NCBI GenBank assembly: GCA_003279605.1
Contig: QCHF01000001.1
Coordinates: 400,075 to 464,074 of the forward strand
Direction of reading: 5' to 3'
Origin: SAR86 cluster bacterium AG-390-O18
GTDB lineage: Bacteria > Pseudomonadota > Gammaproteobacteria > Magnimaribacterales > AG-339-G14
Length of the DNA: 64,000 nt
Shown: positions 1-10,510 of the stretch, piece after piece
Position numbering within the stretch: the first letter of the stretch is position 1
How the letters are laid out: the number at the start of each line of letters is the position of its first letter
Notes under the pieces: model-generated
What the model saw: only the letters and a program-made list of their open reading frames with translations
Databases searched by the model: none
Told to the model about the DNA's origin: nothing
Position numbers and translations under genes: made by a program

Positions 1-686
1 GAAGGAACTTCTTTAAAAAAAGAATAATTACCTCCAGTAGCTTGAGCACCGCATTCGATTATATGGCCAGCTGCAAGTGCTCCAGCAAGCTGATCGTAAT
101 CATTTCTTGACCAATTAAATTTCCATGCTGCAGGACCTATAACTACAGCGGCATCCGTGACCCTAGGGCATATGACCACATCTGCGCCATTATCTAAGGC
201 CTCTTTAATGCCCCAAGCTCCTAAATAAGCATTTGCAGTGAGTGGTTTTTTCTCGTAAGAAAAAAGATCGTTATTCTTATCAATATTTTTTAGCTTTTCT
301 CCGGAGGAAGATAGTTCATCTAGTCTAGGCATCAAATCGTCACCATCAATGTAAGCCACCTTCAAATCAAGCTTTAATTCATTGATAATATTTTCAACTT
401 CAGCTGCCATTGAAGCAGGATTTAAACCTCCTGCATTAGATACAATCTTAATTTTTTGATCATTGCAGAGTTTTGCTACATCTCTAAATTGTTTCAGAAA
501 AGTTCCTACATATCCTAGATTTTCTCCCCTTTTAATTTTCTGGTTATACAGAATAGTCATCGTCAATTCGGCAAGATAATCTCCTGTTAAAACATCGATT
601 GGTCCGCCTTCAACCATTTTTTTTGCTATGGATAGATTATCTCCATAAAATCCACTGCAATTTGCTATCTTTATTACTTCTGACAT
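1..686 (-). CDS. AtuA-like / DUF1446 (acyclic terpene utilisation) family protein, C-terminus truncated by window edge
   Basis: Minus-strand translation from ATG at 686: MSEVIKIANCSGFYGDNLSIAKKMVEGGPIDVLTGDYLAELTM..., typical AtuA N-terminus. Absent from the ORF track because it runs off the window. Confidence 0.85.
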   Translation of the reverse strand, partial: MSEVIKIANCSGFYGDNLSIAKKMVEGGPIDVLTGDYLAELTMTILYNQKIKRGENLGYVGTFLKQFRDVAKLCNDQKIKIVSNAGGLNPASMAAEVENIINELKLDLKVAYIDGDDLMPRLDELSSSGEKLKNIDKNNDLFSYEKKPLTANAYLGAWGIKEALDNGADVVICPRVTDAAVVIGPAAWKFNWSRNDYDQLAGALAAGHIIECGAQATGGNYSFFKEVP

Positions 687-1568
687 TTAATTCTTAATAG
701 TTTTTTGATCGGAAATTCCTGCTAAGTAAATTCCAATTAAAAGAATAATAGCACCGAAAATCTGCTGCATTAAGAACATTTCCTGAAAAAACAGAAAACC
801 AAGAAATGCTGCCGTAAGAGGTTGTAACAATAATATTAATGAAGAAAATTGAACTCTTATTAAAGATAATCCGTAAATTATTAAACCTTGACCAGCTATC
901 TGAACAAATACAGCCTGTGACGTAACGTTCAACCATCCAAATAAAGTTGTAGGGATCATTTGAACTGATTCAAAAAAAATACTTCCTAAGAATAGAGGTA
1001 TACATCCAAATAGTGCTGAAAAAAACATTAAATCAAAAGTTTCATATTTTTCTGAAAAGATTTTTACAGAGATTAAGTATCCTGAATAAAAAATTGCTGC
1101 TATCAAAGATAATAAATCACCTCTAAAAGATTGATGCTCATTTTGTTCAAATAAAATCAAAATTACTCCTAACAAACAGCATGAACCTGCAAAATAAAAA
1201 AATAAATCTAGACTATCCTTAAAAAAGAAATAAGAAATTATGGCAACATAAATTGGTGCTGTATTTACAAAGAGTGCTGCATTTGCAACAGAGGTCTGAT
1301 TAATTGACCAATGCCATAAAGTAATGTCGCTCCCAAAAAATAAACCTGGAATAGAGAGAATTAAGATATCTTTTAAACGTAAATTAGAAAATTTCCTTCT
1401 GTAAATTCCATAAATAAATAAAATAATTGATGCAATTAAAAATCTATAAAATCCTGTCAGCGCAGGTGATAGTTCACTCGTTCTTACTAAGATAGGTACA
1501 ATTCCTATTAAAATAGCTCCTAGAGACGTGGACAAAATACCAATTTTTCTTGTTGTAAGACTCATCAT
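687..1568 (-). CDS. EamA/DMT family transporter
   Basis: Ten-TM-like hydrophobic protein with EamA-type repeats (SPALTGFYRFLIAS; LLLQPLTAAFLGFLFFQE). Confidence 0.85.
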   Translation of the reverse strand: MMSLTTRKIGILSTSLGAILIGIVPILVRTSELSPALTGFYRFLIASIILFIYGIYRRKFSNLRLKDILILSIPGLFFGSDITLWHWSINQTSVANAALFVNTAPIYVAIISYFFFKDSLDLFFYFAGSCCLLGVILILFEQNEHQSFRGDLLSLIAAIFYSGYLISVKIFSEKYETFDLMFFSALFGCIPLFLGSIFFESVQMIPTTLFGWLNVTSQAVFVQIAGQGLIIYGLSLIRVQFSSLILLLQPLTAAFLGFLFFQEMFLMQQIFGAIILLIGIYLAGISDQKTIKN

Positions 1569-1598
1569 TTTTATAGGAACTATCGATATACTGTAGCA

Positions 1599-2957
1599 AT
1601 GTTAGATAAAGAGCAAAAAAATTTACCTGAGATTTTTTCTGTCTCTCAACTCAATAAAAGTGCCAAATTTTCTCTGGAAAAAAAATTTAACGACGTCTGG
1701 GTGAAAGGAGAAATTTCTGAATTTACCAATTACCGTCAATCTGGCCATTGGTACTTTACCTTAAAGGATGAGAATTCATCCATTAGTTGTGTGATGTTTA
1801 AATTTAAAAACTCCTATCTTAAAAATATTCCTGAAATTGGTGACGAGATAGTCCTCAAAGGAAAATTATCCTTATTTGAGGCTCAGGGTAGATATCAATT
1901 TATAGCAGAAAGCTTAGAGTATTCAGGTGAAGGTGACTTGTTAAAGGCTTTTGAAAACTTAAAAAATAAACTTTTAAAAGAAGGTCTCTTCGATGAATCA
2001 TTTAAAAAAGAAATACCTGAATTACCGATGCATATCGGTGTAGTAACTTCGCCATCAGGTGCGGTAATTCAAGATATTAAAAATGTATTGGAAAGAAGAG
2101 CGCCTTTATCAAGACTTACTTTAGCTCCTTCTTTGGTACAGGGAGATAAAGCAGAGAAGGAAATAATAAATGCATTAAACATGCTTCAAGAATTTAACAA
2201 GAAAGATAAATTAGATCTAATAATAATTGCGAGAGGCGGCGGCTCCCTAGAAGATCTTTGGTGCTTCAATAGCGAAAAAATTGCTAGAGAGATTTATTCT
2301 CTTGAAATTCCTGTTATAAGTGCAGTTGGTCATGAAACAGATTTTACAATTTGCGACTTAGTTTCTGACCTAAGGGCCCCAACTCCCTCTGCAGCAGCTG
2401 AAATAGCTAGCCAAGCTCACTCACAAATTATTGAAAAAATTGAGAATCTAGAAAAAGTAATTTCAATATCGGTAAAAAATTATCTAGAAAATAAAAATGA
2501 AAATTTTAGTAATGCATATAATGGATTGAAAAAAATTAATTTTAATTTAGATCAAAAGATTTTTAAAATTGATGAAAGCTTCAATAAAATTGTCTTTTTA
2601 CAAAAGGAAAGGTTTTCCTCTAAAAGATTAAACCTCATAAAAAAAAGGACCTCTTTAAGAGATAAAAATCCACTAATCAAGCTTTCAAATCAAAAAGCAA
2701 ATTTAAAAAGTAAAAAATTAATTTTTAAAAATGTATTTAATAATGCTCTTTCTAACAAAAAAATTTCTTACGATACTTTTTCATCAAAATTACATGCTTT
2801 TAGCCCCTTATCTGTTTTGTCGAGGGGGTATACTGTTTCCACCAAAAATGATGAGCTCTTGGATAACTCAAAGTTAACTGAGGGAGATGAAATTCTCACT
2901 AGAACTCAACGAAGTCTCGTATCTTCAAAAATAACCAAAATAGATGAAATTAAATAA
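1599..2957 (+). CDS. xseA: Exodeoxyribonuclease VII large subunit
   Basis: VWVKGEISEFTNYRQSGHWYFTLKD; IIIARGGGSLEDLWCFNSE; ISAVGHETDFTICD; LRAPTPSAAAE. Confidence 0.97.
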   Translation: MLDKEQKNLPEIFSVSQLNKSAKFSLEKKFNDVWVKGEISEFTNYRQSGHWYFTLKDENSSISCVMFKFKNSYLKNIPEIGDEIVLKGKLSLFEAQGRYQFIAESLEYSGEGDLLKAFENLKNKLLKEGLFDESFKKEIPELPMHIGVVTSPSGAVIQDIKNVLERRAPLSRLTLAPSLVQGDKAEKEIINALNMLQEFNKKDKLDLIIIARGGGSLEDLWCFNSEKIAREIYSLEIPVISAVGHETDFTICDLVSDLRAPTPSAAAEIASQAHSQIIEKIENLEKVISISVKNYLENKNENFSNAYNGLKKINFNLDQKIFKIDESFNKIVFLQKERFSSKRLNLIKKRTSLRDKNPLIKLSNQKANLKSKKLIFKNVFNNALSNKKISYDTFSSKLHAFSPLSVLSRGYTVSTKNDELLDNSKLTEGDEILTRTQRSLVSSKITKIDEIK

Positions 2958-3738
2958 TTTTTTAATATTTTTTTGTCTTATATTTTTATTTGGTTGTACA
3001 AACTTCAAATTTGCAGAAGATAAACCATGTTCATTTCCAAAGGAAAAACTTGAAAAAGGAGGACTTTTAAATAGATTAATTAATACAGAAAATCTAGACG
3101 GTTCTTATAAAAAATATATTTGCAAAGACTTCGCTGGTCATCGACTTGTATACCCTATTTCTTATTCTTCAAAAATGAAATTTACAATTCTAGGAGAGAC
3201 CGTATTTCTTTCTAAAAAAGAATTCAGAGAATCTAGAATTAGAATTAATGATAATAAGTTCAACCAAATCTCTAAAGAAAATCTAACAAGAATTAAGACT
3301 GAAAGAGAAATTTACAGAAGCAAAATTACTTCATTATCAGTAAAAAAATATCAGGATATTAAGTTTAATTTTCCAGCTAAAGGAATTATTTCCAGTGAGT
3401 ATGGTGTAAAGCGTTATATAAATGGATCTCCTAGAAATCCCCACTTGGGACTTGATATAGCGGCAGAAACAGGAACATCCGTAGTTGCTCCAGAAAATGG
3501 TAAGGTTATTTTTGTTGGTGAATTTTTTTATAGAGGCAACCTAATTATAATTGATCATGGTAATGGTATTATTTCAACCTACTCTCATCTAGACGAAACT
3601 TTTGTTTCTGAAGGAGATAATGTTCTTAAAAATTCTAAAATTGCTTCAGTTGGTTCTTCTGGAAGAGTTACAGGACCTCATCTTCACTTTGAAGTTATTT
3701 TATTAGGAACAAAAGTAAATCCAATGCTGTTTCTTTAA
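2944..3738 (+). CDS. M23 family peptidase (LytM/peptidoglycan endopeptidase), lipoprotein signal
   Basis: Lipobox-like LFGCTN; HLGLDIAAETGTSVVAPENGKV; GPHLHFEV. Confidence 0.93.
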   Translation: MKLNNFLIFFCLIFLFGCTNFKFAEDKPCSFPKEKLEKGGLLNRLINTENLDGSYKKYICKDFAGHRLVYPISYSSKMKFTILGETVFLSKKEFRESRIRINDNKFNQISKENLTRIKTEREIYRSKITSLSVKKYQDIKFNFPAKGIISSEYGVKRYINGSPRNPHLGLDIAAETGTSVVAPENGKVIFVGEFFYRGNLIIIDHGNGIISTYSHLDETFVSEGDNVLKNSKIASVGSSGRVTGPHLHFEVILLGTKVNPMLFL

Positions 3739-4175
3739 AGAGATAACAGTTTAATAATTTCTTCTTCTGTTTGCGGTCCAACCAACGTATGTTCCAATTC
3801 TCCTTTTTTATTAATAATAAATGTAACAGGAAGATTTTCAGGAATGATCCAATCATAAATAACAGAGGGATCTGTTAATAAAGAGTCCACTTGTACATTA
3901 AATTTTTCTAACTGTTGTTTTAATTCCTCTCCTTCCAACAAATCAAAGTTGATTAAAAAAACTTTTAAATCTTTAGAGAAATTAGACTGAAGATTATTCA
4001 ATTCAGGAATTTCTTTTATACAAGGAGGACACCAATCTGCCCAATAGTTAAAAACTATCCATTTGCCTTTTAAATCATCGAGATAAACTCCTTTTCCTTC
4101 AAAAACATTGAGGTCAGGCTTTGAGCAAGAAATCAGAAGGAAAATTATTAAAAAATTAATAAAAATAGACTTCAT
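3735..4175 (-). CDS. TlpA-like thioredoxin-fold lipoprotein
   Basis: LISCSKP lipobox; WADWCPPCIKEIP active site; thioredoxin fold. Confidence 0.88.
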   Translation of the reverse strand: MKSIFINFLIIFLLISCSKPDLNVFEGKGVYLDDLKGKWIVFNYWADWCPPCIKEIPELNNLQSNFSKDLKVFLINFDLLEGEELKQQLEKFNVQVDSLLTDPSVIYDWIIPENLPVTFIINKKGELEHTLVGPQTEEEIIKLLSL

Positions 4176-4198
4176 AATCTTTATATAATACTTCCTAA

Positions 4199-5926
4199 AT
4201 GAGCTTCTTAAAAAAATTTTTCAACTTCGTTGATATAACCAGAAAAGTTATTTTGAATCTATTTTTCATATTGGCTTTGTTGTTTATTGCAATCACTTTT
4301 TTGGTTAGTGACGTTAAAGAAGATCTTGGTCCAGTAATAACCTTTGCTCCAAATAAAATAAACGAAACAACAAATTTAAATATTTCTTTTTTTGAAAGGG
4401 AAACTTATGAGCTGAATTTGTTTGAAATAATTTCAGCTATTGAAACAGCAGGTTCAGAAAAAGAAGTAGAAATGCTTTTTATGGATTTAACCTATTTGGA
4501 TATTTCTTTCACTGGCATTTTAGAAATAGGAAAAGCTTTAGAAGATTTCAAGAGTCAAGGCAAAAAAGTAATCGCCTATTCTGATTTTTACGACAAGAAA
4601 AACTATCTTTTGGCTTCTTATGCTGATTCTATTTTATTGAATCAAAATGGTCTGGTTCTTTTAGATGGATTTTCTTCACAAAAACCTTTTATTAGACAAT
4701 TATTAGAAAAACTAAATATTGGCGTATCTACTTTTGTTTCTGGAAAATATAAATCAGCATTAGATACTTTTACTCGAGATAATTTATCCGAGGAAGATAA
4801 ACTCCAAACCTCTTCTTATATTTCTGAAGTATGGGATTTTTGGAAAGAAATAATTACAAAAAATAGAAATAAAATTTCAGATTCAGAAATAGACTATTAC
4901 GTAAATAATCTTGGCAAATTAACGGAAGAATTTGATGGAGACACTGCAAAGCTAGCTAAAAGAAAAGGTCTGATTGACAATTTAATTGTGAGAACGAATT
5001 TAAATAATTATCTTTCTTCTTTTGTTGGAGAAAAAAAAATATCTCTCAACGATAACCTAGCTCTCTTAAAGAAAGAAAATTCTTCAGAAAACAAATTAGC
5101 TGTTCTAGTAGCCTCTGGAGAAATTATTGATGGAGAATATGTGGAAGGTGCTATCTCTAGTGAAAATTTTTTAAAAATTCTTAATAAAATTGATAAAGAT
5201 AACTCCATTAAAGGTTTATTTCTCAGGATAAATTCTCCAGGAGGAAGTGGTTTTGCTTCAGAAATAATTAGACAAAGATTAAAACTTCTCAATAAAAATA
5301 TTCCAATAGTAATTTCAATGGGAGACATTGCTGCATCTGGAGGTTATTGGATTTCTATGAATCAAAATACAATAATTGCTAACCCTTTTACTCTTACTGG
5401 GTCCATAGGCGTTTGGGCAGCCTTACCTAATTTTAAAAATTCTTTTGAAAAGGTTGGAATACTCTTTGATAAGGTTTCTACCAATGAATTAAATTTTTCG
5501 TTGATAGAACCTCCCAATGATAACTTATCTTCATTTATGCAAAGTTATGTTGATGGTTCTTATAATAAATTTATTAAGCTTGTCTCAAAAAACCGGCAGT
5601 TAACCATCGATAATACTGAAAAAATTGCTCAAGGAAGGATTTGGTCTGGTAAATCAGCTTTTCAAAATAATCTTGTTGACTCTCTTGGGGTATTTCAAGA
5701 TGGTATTAAATTACTTCAAGAGGAGTCAGGAATTTCGGATTTCAAAATAAAATATATATCCACCTCTCCTGGAATAATTGAAGACTTATTTGCATCTTTT
5801 AATTCTTTTTTAAATTCAACTTATGGTTTTTTAGGTTTTATAGAATCAATGGATATTCAAAGACTAGTCAATAAGAAAAAAATTGAAATAAGCTTAATTT
5901 GTTTGATTTGTCCTGAATTGAGATAG
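4199..5926 (+). CDS. sppA: Signal peptide peptidase SppA, 67K type
   Basis: Duplicated S49 domain; GLFLRINSPGGSGFASEIIRQ; SMGDIAASGGYWISM; TGSIGVWA. Confidence 0.95.
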   Translation: MSFLKKFFNFVDITRKVILNLFFILALLFIAITFLVSDVKEDLGPVITFAPNKINETTNLNISFFERETYELNLFEIISAIETAGSEKEVEMLFMDLTYLDISFTGILEIGKALEDFKSQGKKVIAYSDFYDKKNYLLASYADSILLNQNGLVLLDGFSSQKPFIRQLLEKLNIGVSTFVSGKYKSALDTFTRDNLSEEDKLQTSSYISEVWDFWKEIITKNRNKISDSEIDYYVNNLGKLTEEFDGDTAKLAKRKGLIDNLIVRTNLNNYLSSFVGEKKISLNDNLALLKKENSSENKLAVLVASGEIIDGEYVEGAISSENFLKILNKIDKDNSIKGLFLRINSPGGSGFASEIIRQRLKLLNKNIPIVISMGDIAASGGYWISMNQNTIIANPFTLTGSIGVWAALPNFKNSFEKVGILFDKVSTNELNFSLIEPPNDNLSSFMQSYVDGSYNKFIKLVSKNRQLTIDNTEKIAQGRIWSGKSAFQNNLVDSLGVFQDGIKLLQEESGISDFKIKYISTSPGIIEDLFASFNSFLNSTYGFLGFIESMDIQRLVNKKKIEISLICLICPELR

Positions 5927-5929
5927 CTT

Positions 5930-6589
5930 TCAAATAATTTTCTTTATTAAATTTATTGAAATAGATTTTTTTTCTTGATGGGAAATTTCATCAAGTCTTT
6001 CTGCCAAAATTAACAAGCTATTTAAATCTCGAGAATGATGCGTAAATATATATTTCATTTCTTTATCATTGATTTCTAAGCCTCTTTGTTGCAATTCAAA
6101 GTTAATTAAATTCATTTTTTCTTCATCAGTAGGATTCAAAATCTCTAGTGGCAAAACGGTATTTAGCCGTGATTCAAGATCTGCCAATTTAATATCTAAA
6201 TTTTTAATGAAATCATTACTAGAAAATAAGATTTTTGTATTTTGATTTAAACAATAATTAAAACCATTAAATAAAAAAATCTCTGATTCTTGGTTTAAAG
6301 TGTCTCTTGATAAATTTTTTATAAATACTATTGGATTTTTAAAGTCTTGTGGATTTAAAACCTTTTCGTCAAGATCGATTATTTTGGATTGTGCTTCATG
6401 GGAATTTAAGGAAGCATGAAACAAATAATTTCTAATAAAATCTTCTTTAATATTCAATAACAAAAAGTTTTCATCATTATTAAAAAATAACTCTATTTCA
6501 GAGATCATTTTTTTAAAAAATGAGAAGTTTTTTAATTGATCCAATGATCTCTCTTTGGGTAAGAAGATATCTAAAACTTTTTGATTCAT
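5930..6589 (-). CDS. hda: Hda-like DnaA-homologue (DnaA regulatory inactivator)
   Basis: 219-aa DnaA-like protein (ESRLNTVLPLEILNPTDEEKMNLINFELQQRGLEINDKEMKYIFTHHSRDLNSL) next to pgsA-like and purM genes, conserved gammaproteobacterial synteny. Confidence 0.8.
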   Translation of the reverse strand: MNQKVLDIFLPKERSLDQLKNFSFFKKMISEIELFFNNDENFLLLNIKEDFIRNYLFHASLNSHEAQSKIIDLDEKVLNPQDFKNPIVFIKNLSRDTLNQESEIFLFNGFNYCLNQNTKILFSSNDFIKNLDIKLADLESRLNTVLPLEILNPTDEEKMNLINFELQQRGLEINDKEMKYIFTHHSRDLNSLLILAERLDEISHQEKKSISINLIKKII

Positions 6590-7140
6590 TAAAAAAATAT
6601 TTGAGAAATCACTTTTCTGCCTGGATAGTTTAAATATTCTATGGCGCTATAAAGAGAAGTTATTAAAAGCGCTACCATCAAAAAGTTTAAAAAAACTAAA
6701 GGAACAAAACCAAACGAAACATCAATAATTACAAACCCAAGGTAAGTCATCAAAACAAAACTATTAAATTTTCCAGAAAAATATGGCTTTATTTCATAAT
6801 AATCAAGCAGAAGAGAAGATAAAATAACTCCAACGATAATAAACAAATCTCTACTCAGCAGAAACATGGTTAAATAAATATTTATTTCTCCAACCAAGGA
6901 AAGAGATATAAGAGTAGCAATGACAAGAACTTTATCTGAAATAGGATCAAATATTTTGCCAAATCTACTTTCCCAAGAATACTTTCTTGCAAGATATCCA
7001 TCTAAAAAATCAGAAATCCCTGCTAGAAAAAAGAAGAAAATAGTAAGTTGATAATTTTCTTCTAATATACTTATTACAATTGGATAGACCAAAAAAAAAC
7101 GAAAAACGGTTAAGAAATTTGGTATTGAAGAAATAATCAT
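6589..7140 (-). CDS. CDP-alcohol phosphatidyltransferase family protein
   Basis: CDP-alcohol transferase motif GISDFLDGYLARKYSWESRFGKIFDPISDKV. Confidence 0.92.
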   Translation of the reverse strand: MIISSIPNFLTVFRFFLVYPIVISILEENYQLTIFFFFLAGISDFLDGYLARKYSWESRFGKIFDPISDKVLVIATLISLSLVGEINIYLTMFLLSRDLFIIVGVILSSLLLDYYEIKPYFSGKFNSFVLMTYLGFVIIDVSFGFVPLVFLNFLMVALLITSLYSAIEYLNYPGRKVISQIFF

Positions 7141-8135
7141 TATTCACCTAAGGCTAAAAAAACTTTATCTTTTTCTTTATTTATCAAAATTAAATTTTCA
7201 ATTCCGCCAAAGTAATTTAAAAGATTTCTTTCCTCTGATAACAGATTGAAACTATAAGTAGCTGAATTATTTCTCAATGACATTAATCTCAGATTATTAA
7301 TAAATAAGATATTTTTTAATATATTTTCAAATTCTTTGTGTTCGGAAAACTTTTTTAACCCTCTTATTTCCAAATAGTAAGGAAGATTGGAATCTGAGGC
7401 TGATCTAAGTCTTTGGTTACTAAACAAGTTATCAATTAAAATATTTATTCCAACTGTTGGCTTATACTTAGATTCAAGATCTAATTTAGAAAATTTCTTC
7501 TCAATCTCTTCTGGAAGAAAACACCATTCACTAAAACTTGAAATCTCACAAAAAAACCATCCGTCGGAAGGATAACGATCATTAAAAATCGTTAAATTTT
7601 CTAAATTAGAATCATTTTCAAAACTAAACAAACTAATATCTTTAGAGTCTAAAATAGGATAAATAATTGTTATGCCCCTCTCATTAGCAACTCTATCAAA
7701 TTCTTTTTTTACAAACTTACATTTCTGCTCTAAAGATTTAGCTGCTTGAAGAGATGAGTAATCTGATTTACACAAAACCCAAGCTGCAACTTTAGGATTT
7801 TTTAGAAAAGAAATTCCAAGATTAATCTCTAGCAGCTTTTCTTGGAGTGCTTTTAAATCAATCATAACCTCAAGAGCCTCCTCATCATTAAATTTGATAA
7901 ATTTGTACTGTTTAACATAATTGTCAGGATTTAATTTTTTTAATTTTTTTTGATTAAGATTAAAATCTCTTTGGCTGCCCAAAACTTTCAGTATTGACTG
8001 GTTTAAAGCCTTTTGAAGTAATTCAGAAACGTCTTCATCATTACCCTGAACAATTGTAGAGTAATCCTCGCTAAATAAATTTAAAGCAGGAAAAATAAGT
8101 GAGATAAAAAAAATAACTTTAATAATTTTTAGCAT
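7140..8135 (-). CDS. DUF2066 domain-containing protein
   Basis: Signal peptide, DUF2066-like N-terminal region, synteny with purM and Hda. Confidence 0.7.
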   Translation of the reverse strand: MLKIIKVIFFISLIFPALNLFSEDYSTIVQGNDEDVSELLQKALNQSILKVLGSQRDFNLNQKKLKKLNPDNYVKQYKFIKFNDEEALEVMIDLKALQEKLLEINLGISFLKNPKVAAWVLCKSDYSSLQAAKSLEQKCKFVKKEFDRVANERGITIIYPILDSKDISLFSFENDSNLENLTIFNDRYPSDGWFFCEISSFSEWCFLPEEIEKKFSKLDLESKYKPTVGINILIDNLFSNQRLRSASDSNLPYYLEIRGLKKFSEHKEFENILKNILFINNLRLMSLRNNSATYSFNLLSEERNLLNYFGGIENLILINKEKDKVFLALGE

Positions 8136-8185
8136 TAAAAATGATTATAATATGTTTTTTTAATAGAACTTAAATTCAAATTCCT

Positions 8186-9223
8186 TTGTCTAGATCAAAC
8201 AAAACTTCCTATGCTTCTTCTGGAGTAAGCATAAAACGAGGTGATCAATTAGTTGATATCATCAAACCTTTGGCAAAGACGACCTTTAGAAAAGAAATTA
8301 TTGGCTCTATTGGAGGTTTTGCAGCTGCCTCTGTTCTTCCTAAAAAATATAAAAATCCTGTTTTGATAAGCTGTACTGATGGAGTAGGCACAAAAATTGA
8401 AATTGCTGACGCTTTGAAAATTTATAATTCCATAGGTATCGATTTAGTTGCAATGTGTGTAAATGATTTGATTACTTTACAAGCTGAACCCCTTTTTTTT
8501 CTAGATTACCTTGTTACAGATAAAATAAATCTTAAGATCTCAAAAGATATAATTAAGGGAATAACAAAAGGCTGTAGAGATTCCCACTGTTCTTTAATTG
8601 GAGGAGAGACAGCAGAACACCCAAATGCTTTTCCTAAAGGTAAGTTTGACTTAGCAGGCTTTTGTGTTGGAGTATTAGAAAAAGACTCAAAGAAGCTAAG
8701 TAATCAAGTAAAAAAAGATGATGTTTTGATAGGTTTAAAATCTAATGGATTACATTCAAATGGCTTTTCTTTAATTAGAAAACTTATTGAAAAAAAGGAG
8801 ATTAAATTGAATCAAAAATTTAAAGGGTCAACTCTTGGAAAAGCTCTACTAAAACCCACAAAAATTTATGTAAATGAAATTTTATCCTTAAAGAAAAAGA
8901 TTAAATTAAATGCCTTGAGTCATATTACTGGAGGCGGGCTTACAGGAAATCTTGAAAGAATAATTCCAAATAATCTATCTGCACATATATCATTTGGATC
9001 AAAATATCCCTTTAATAATGATCTTTTTAATTTAATCGAGTCAAAATCAAGTCTATCTAAAAGTGAAATGCTATCTACATTTAACTGTGGTATTGGCATG
9101 ATACTTTCTATTAGTAAAAGTGATTTAGCACAATGTAAGAATCATTTAAAAAAATTAAAAATGCCACACTTTGAATTAGGTTTTATAGGTTCACAGAAAT
9201 CTAATAAAAAAATCATTTTTTGA
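8186..9223 (+). CDS. purM: Phosphoribosylformylglycinamidine cyclo-ligase
   Basis: SCTDGVGTKIEIAD; SIGIDLVAMCVNDL; LIGGETAEHP; HITGGGLTGNLERIIP. Predicted TTG start. Confidence 0.96.
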   Translation: MSRSNKTSYASSGVSIKRGDQLVDIIKPLAKTTFRKEIIGSIGGFAAASVLPKKYKNPVLISCTDGVGTKIEIADALKIYNSIGIDLVAMCVNDLITLQAEPLFFLDYLVTDKINLKISKDIIKGITKGCRDSHCSLIGGETAEHPNAFPKGKFDLAGFCVGVLEKDSKKLSNQVKKDDVLIGLKSNGLHSNGFSLIRKLIEKKEIKLNQKFKGSTLGKALLKPTKIYVNEILSLKKKIKLNALSHITGGGLTGNLERIIPNNLSAHISFGSKYPFNNDLFNLIESKSSLSKSEMLSTFNCGIGMILSISKSDLAQCKNHLKKLKMPHFELGFIGSQKSNKKIIF

Positions 9224-9872
9224 ATGAGTAAAAAGTTATCCTTAGCAGTTCTTTTGTCAGGAAATGGCTCAAATTTTCAAGCAATAATTGATAGCATTAT
9301 AAAAGGACAGTTAAAGGCTGATATTAAAGTTGTAATTTCTAATAACAAAGATGCTTTTGGTTTAAAAAGAGCAAAAAAAACATAAATTAAAATATTTGTG
9401 CATAGATCATAGAGATTTTTTAGACAGGGAATCCTATGATCAGAAGCTTATGGAAATAATAAAACAAGAAAGAGTAGATTTTATTATTCTTGCAGGATTT
9501 ATGAGAGTATTAGGATCAGATTTTGTAAGGAATTTTCCTAAAAAAATAATTAATATTCACCCCTCTCTTTTACCAAAATATCCTGGTCTAAATACTCATA
9601 AAAAAGTACTTGAAAATGAAGACAAAGTACATGGGGTTACGGTTCATCTTGTAGACGAGGGGCTAGATAGTGGTCCAATTATAGGCTTCATAAAAGTTAA
9701 AGTAGAAGATGGGGAAAAAGAAGACGATCTTGAAAACAAGATTCATAAAATAGAACATTATATTTATCCAAAAATATTATCTCAATTTCAGGAAGGTAGA
9801 ATATCCATTATTGATAATAAAATAAAAATAGACAATGTCTTTTATAAAAATGGTAAAGAATATTTTATTTAA
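9224..9872 (+). pseudogene. purN: Phosphoribosylglycinamide formyltransferase, interrupted by a frameshift in an A8 run
   Basis: ATG 9224 gives MSKKLSLAVLLSGNGSNFQAIIDSIIKGQLKADIKVVISNNKDAFGLKRAKKT* with stop at 9383-9385. The rest (HKLKYLCIDHRDF...FILAGFMRVLG...NIHPSLLPKYPG) continues in another frame. Removing one A from 9373-9380 restores one ORF. Confidence 0.9.
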
Positions 9873-10509
9873 TTTTTTGTTTTATTTTTTTTGTAATCAA
9901 ATTTTCTTATTTGATTTAAATCCTTATGAAAATTACTATTCATCAAAATCAACTGGATCTGTAAAGGAAACTTTAGAGAAAATATCTGAAAATAGTTGGA
10001 AGATTTCTTCCTTTGGTAAACACCCTCTTTTTACTATTAATCAAGAATCCATTTTTAGTATAGATAAAGGGAATGTTTTTCTGGAATCTGGTTATAGAAA
10101 ACTAGATATTTTAGGAGGTCTAAGAAAAGATCATCAAACATATAGAGTTGATAAAATAGGAGATAAAAAAGTTTTAATATACTCTTTTGGAAAAAAGAAA
10201 GGTTCAATTGAAATTGAAGAAAATTTTTACGATAACCTGACTCTTCAGATTCAAATTAAAATGAATTTTCTTAAAAATGACCAGTTTAAAATAAATTATT
10301 TTGATAAAGGAAAAATTAAAATAAAGTCCTTTTTGAATAAAAGAGATGAAATTATTTATAAATCAAAGCCTGTTGAAGTATTTGAATTTACAGAGCAAAG
10401 AGAAGACAAAAGATACTTTAAATTTTTGATTAAAAACGACTCTGATATGGAAACAATAAAAGTTTTCCAAGGCGGAAGAGGATTTAATATTGATTGGGAA
10501 TTAGATTAA
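9835..10509 (+). CDS. DUF3108 domain-containing protein
   Basis: 224-aa secreted protein directly after purN, the usual place for DUF3108; pattern YRVDKIGDKKVLIYSFGKKKGSIEIEE.. Confidence 0.7.
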   Translation: MSFIKMVKNILFNFLFYFFCNQIFLFDLNPYENYYSSKSTGSVKETLEKISENSWKISSFGKHPLFTINQESIFSIDKGNVFLESGYRKLDILGGLRKDHQTYRVDKIGDKKVLIYSFGKKKGSIEIEENFYDNLTLQIQIKMNFLKNDQFKINYFDKGKIKIKSFLNKRDEIIYKSKPVEVFEFTEQREDKRYFKFLIKNDSDMETIKVFQGGRGFNIDWELD

Positions 10510-10510
10510 A

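Noticed and set aside
694-936. 80-aa minus-strand ORF inside the EamA transporter gene
   Set aside because: Same strand as the EamA gene but another frame, overlapping it completely; no recognisable domain; likely chance ORF.
5008-5328. 106-aa ORF antisense to sppA
   Set aside because: Fully antisense to a well-conserved catalytic region; sequence looks like reverse-complement artefact.
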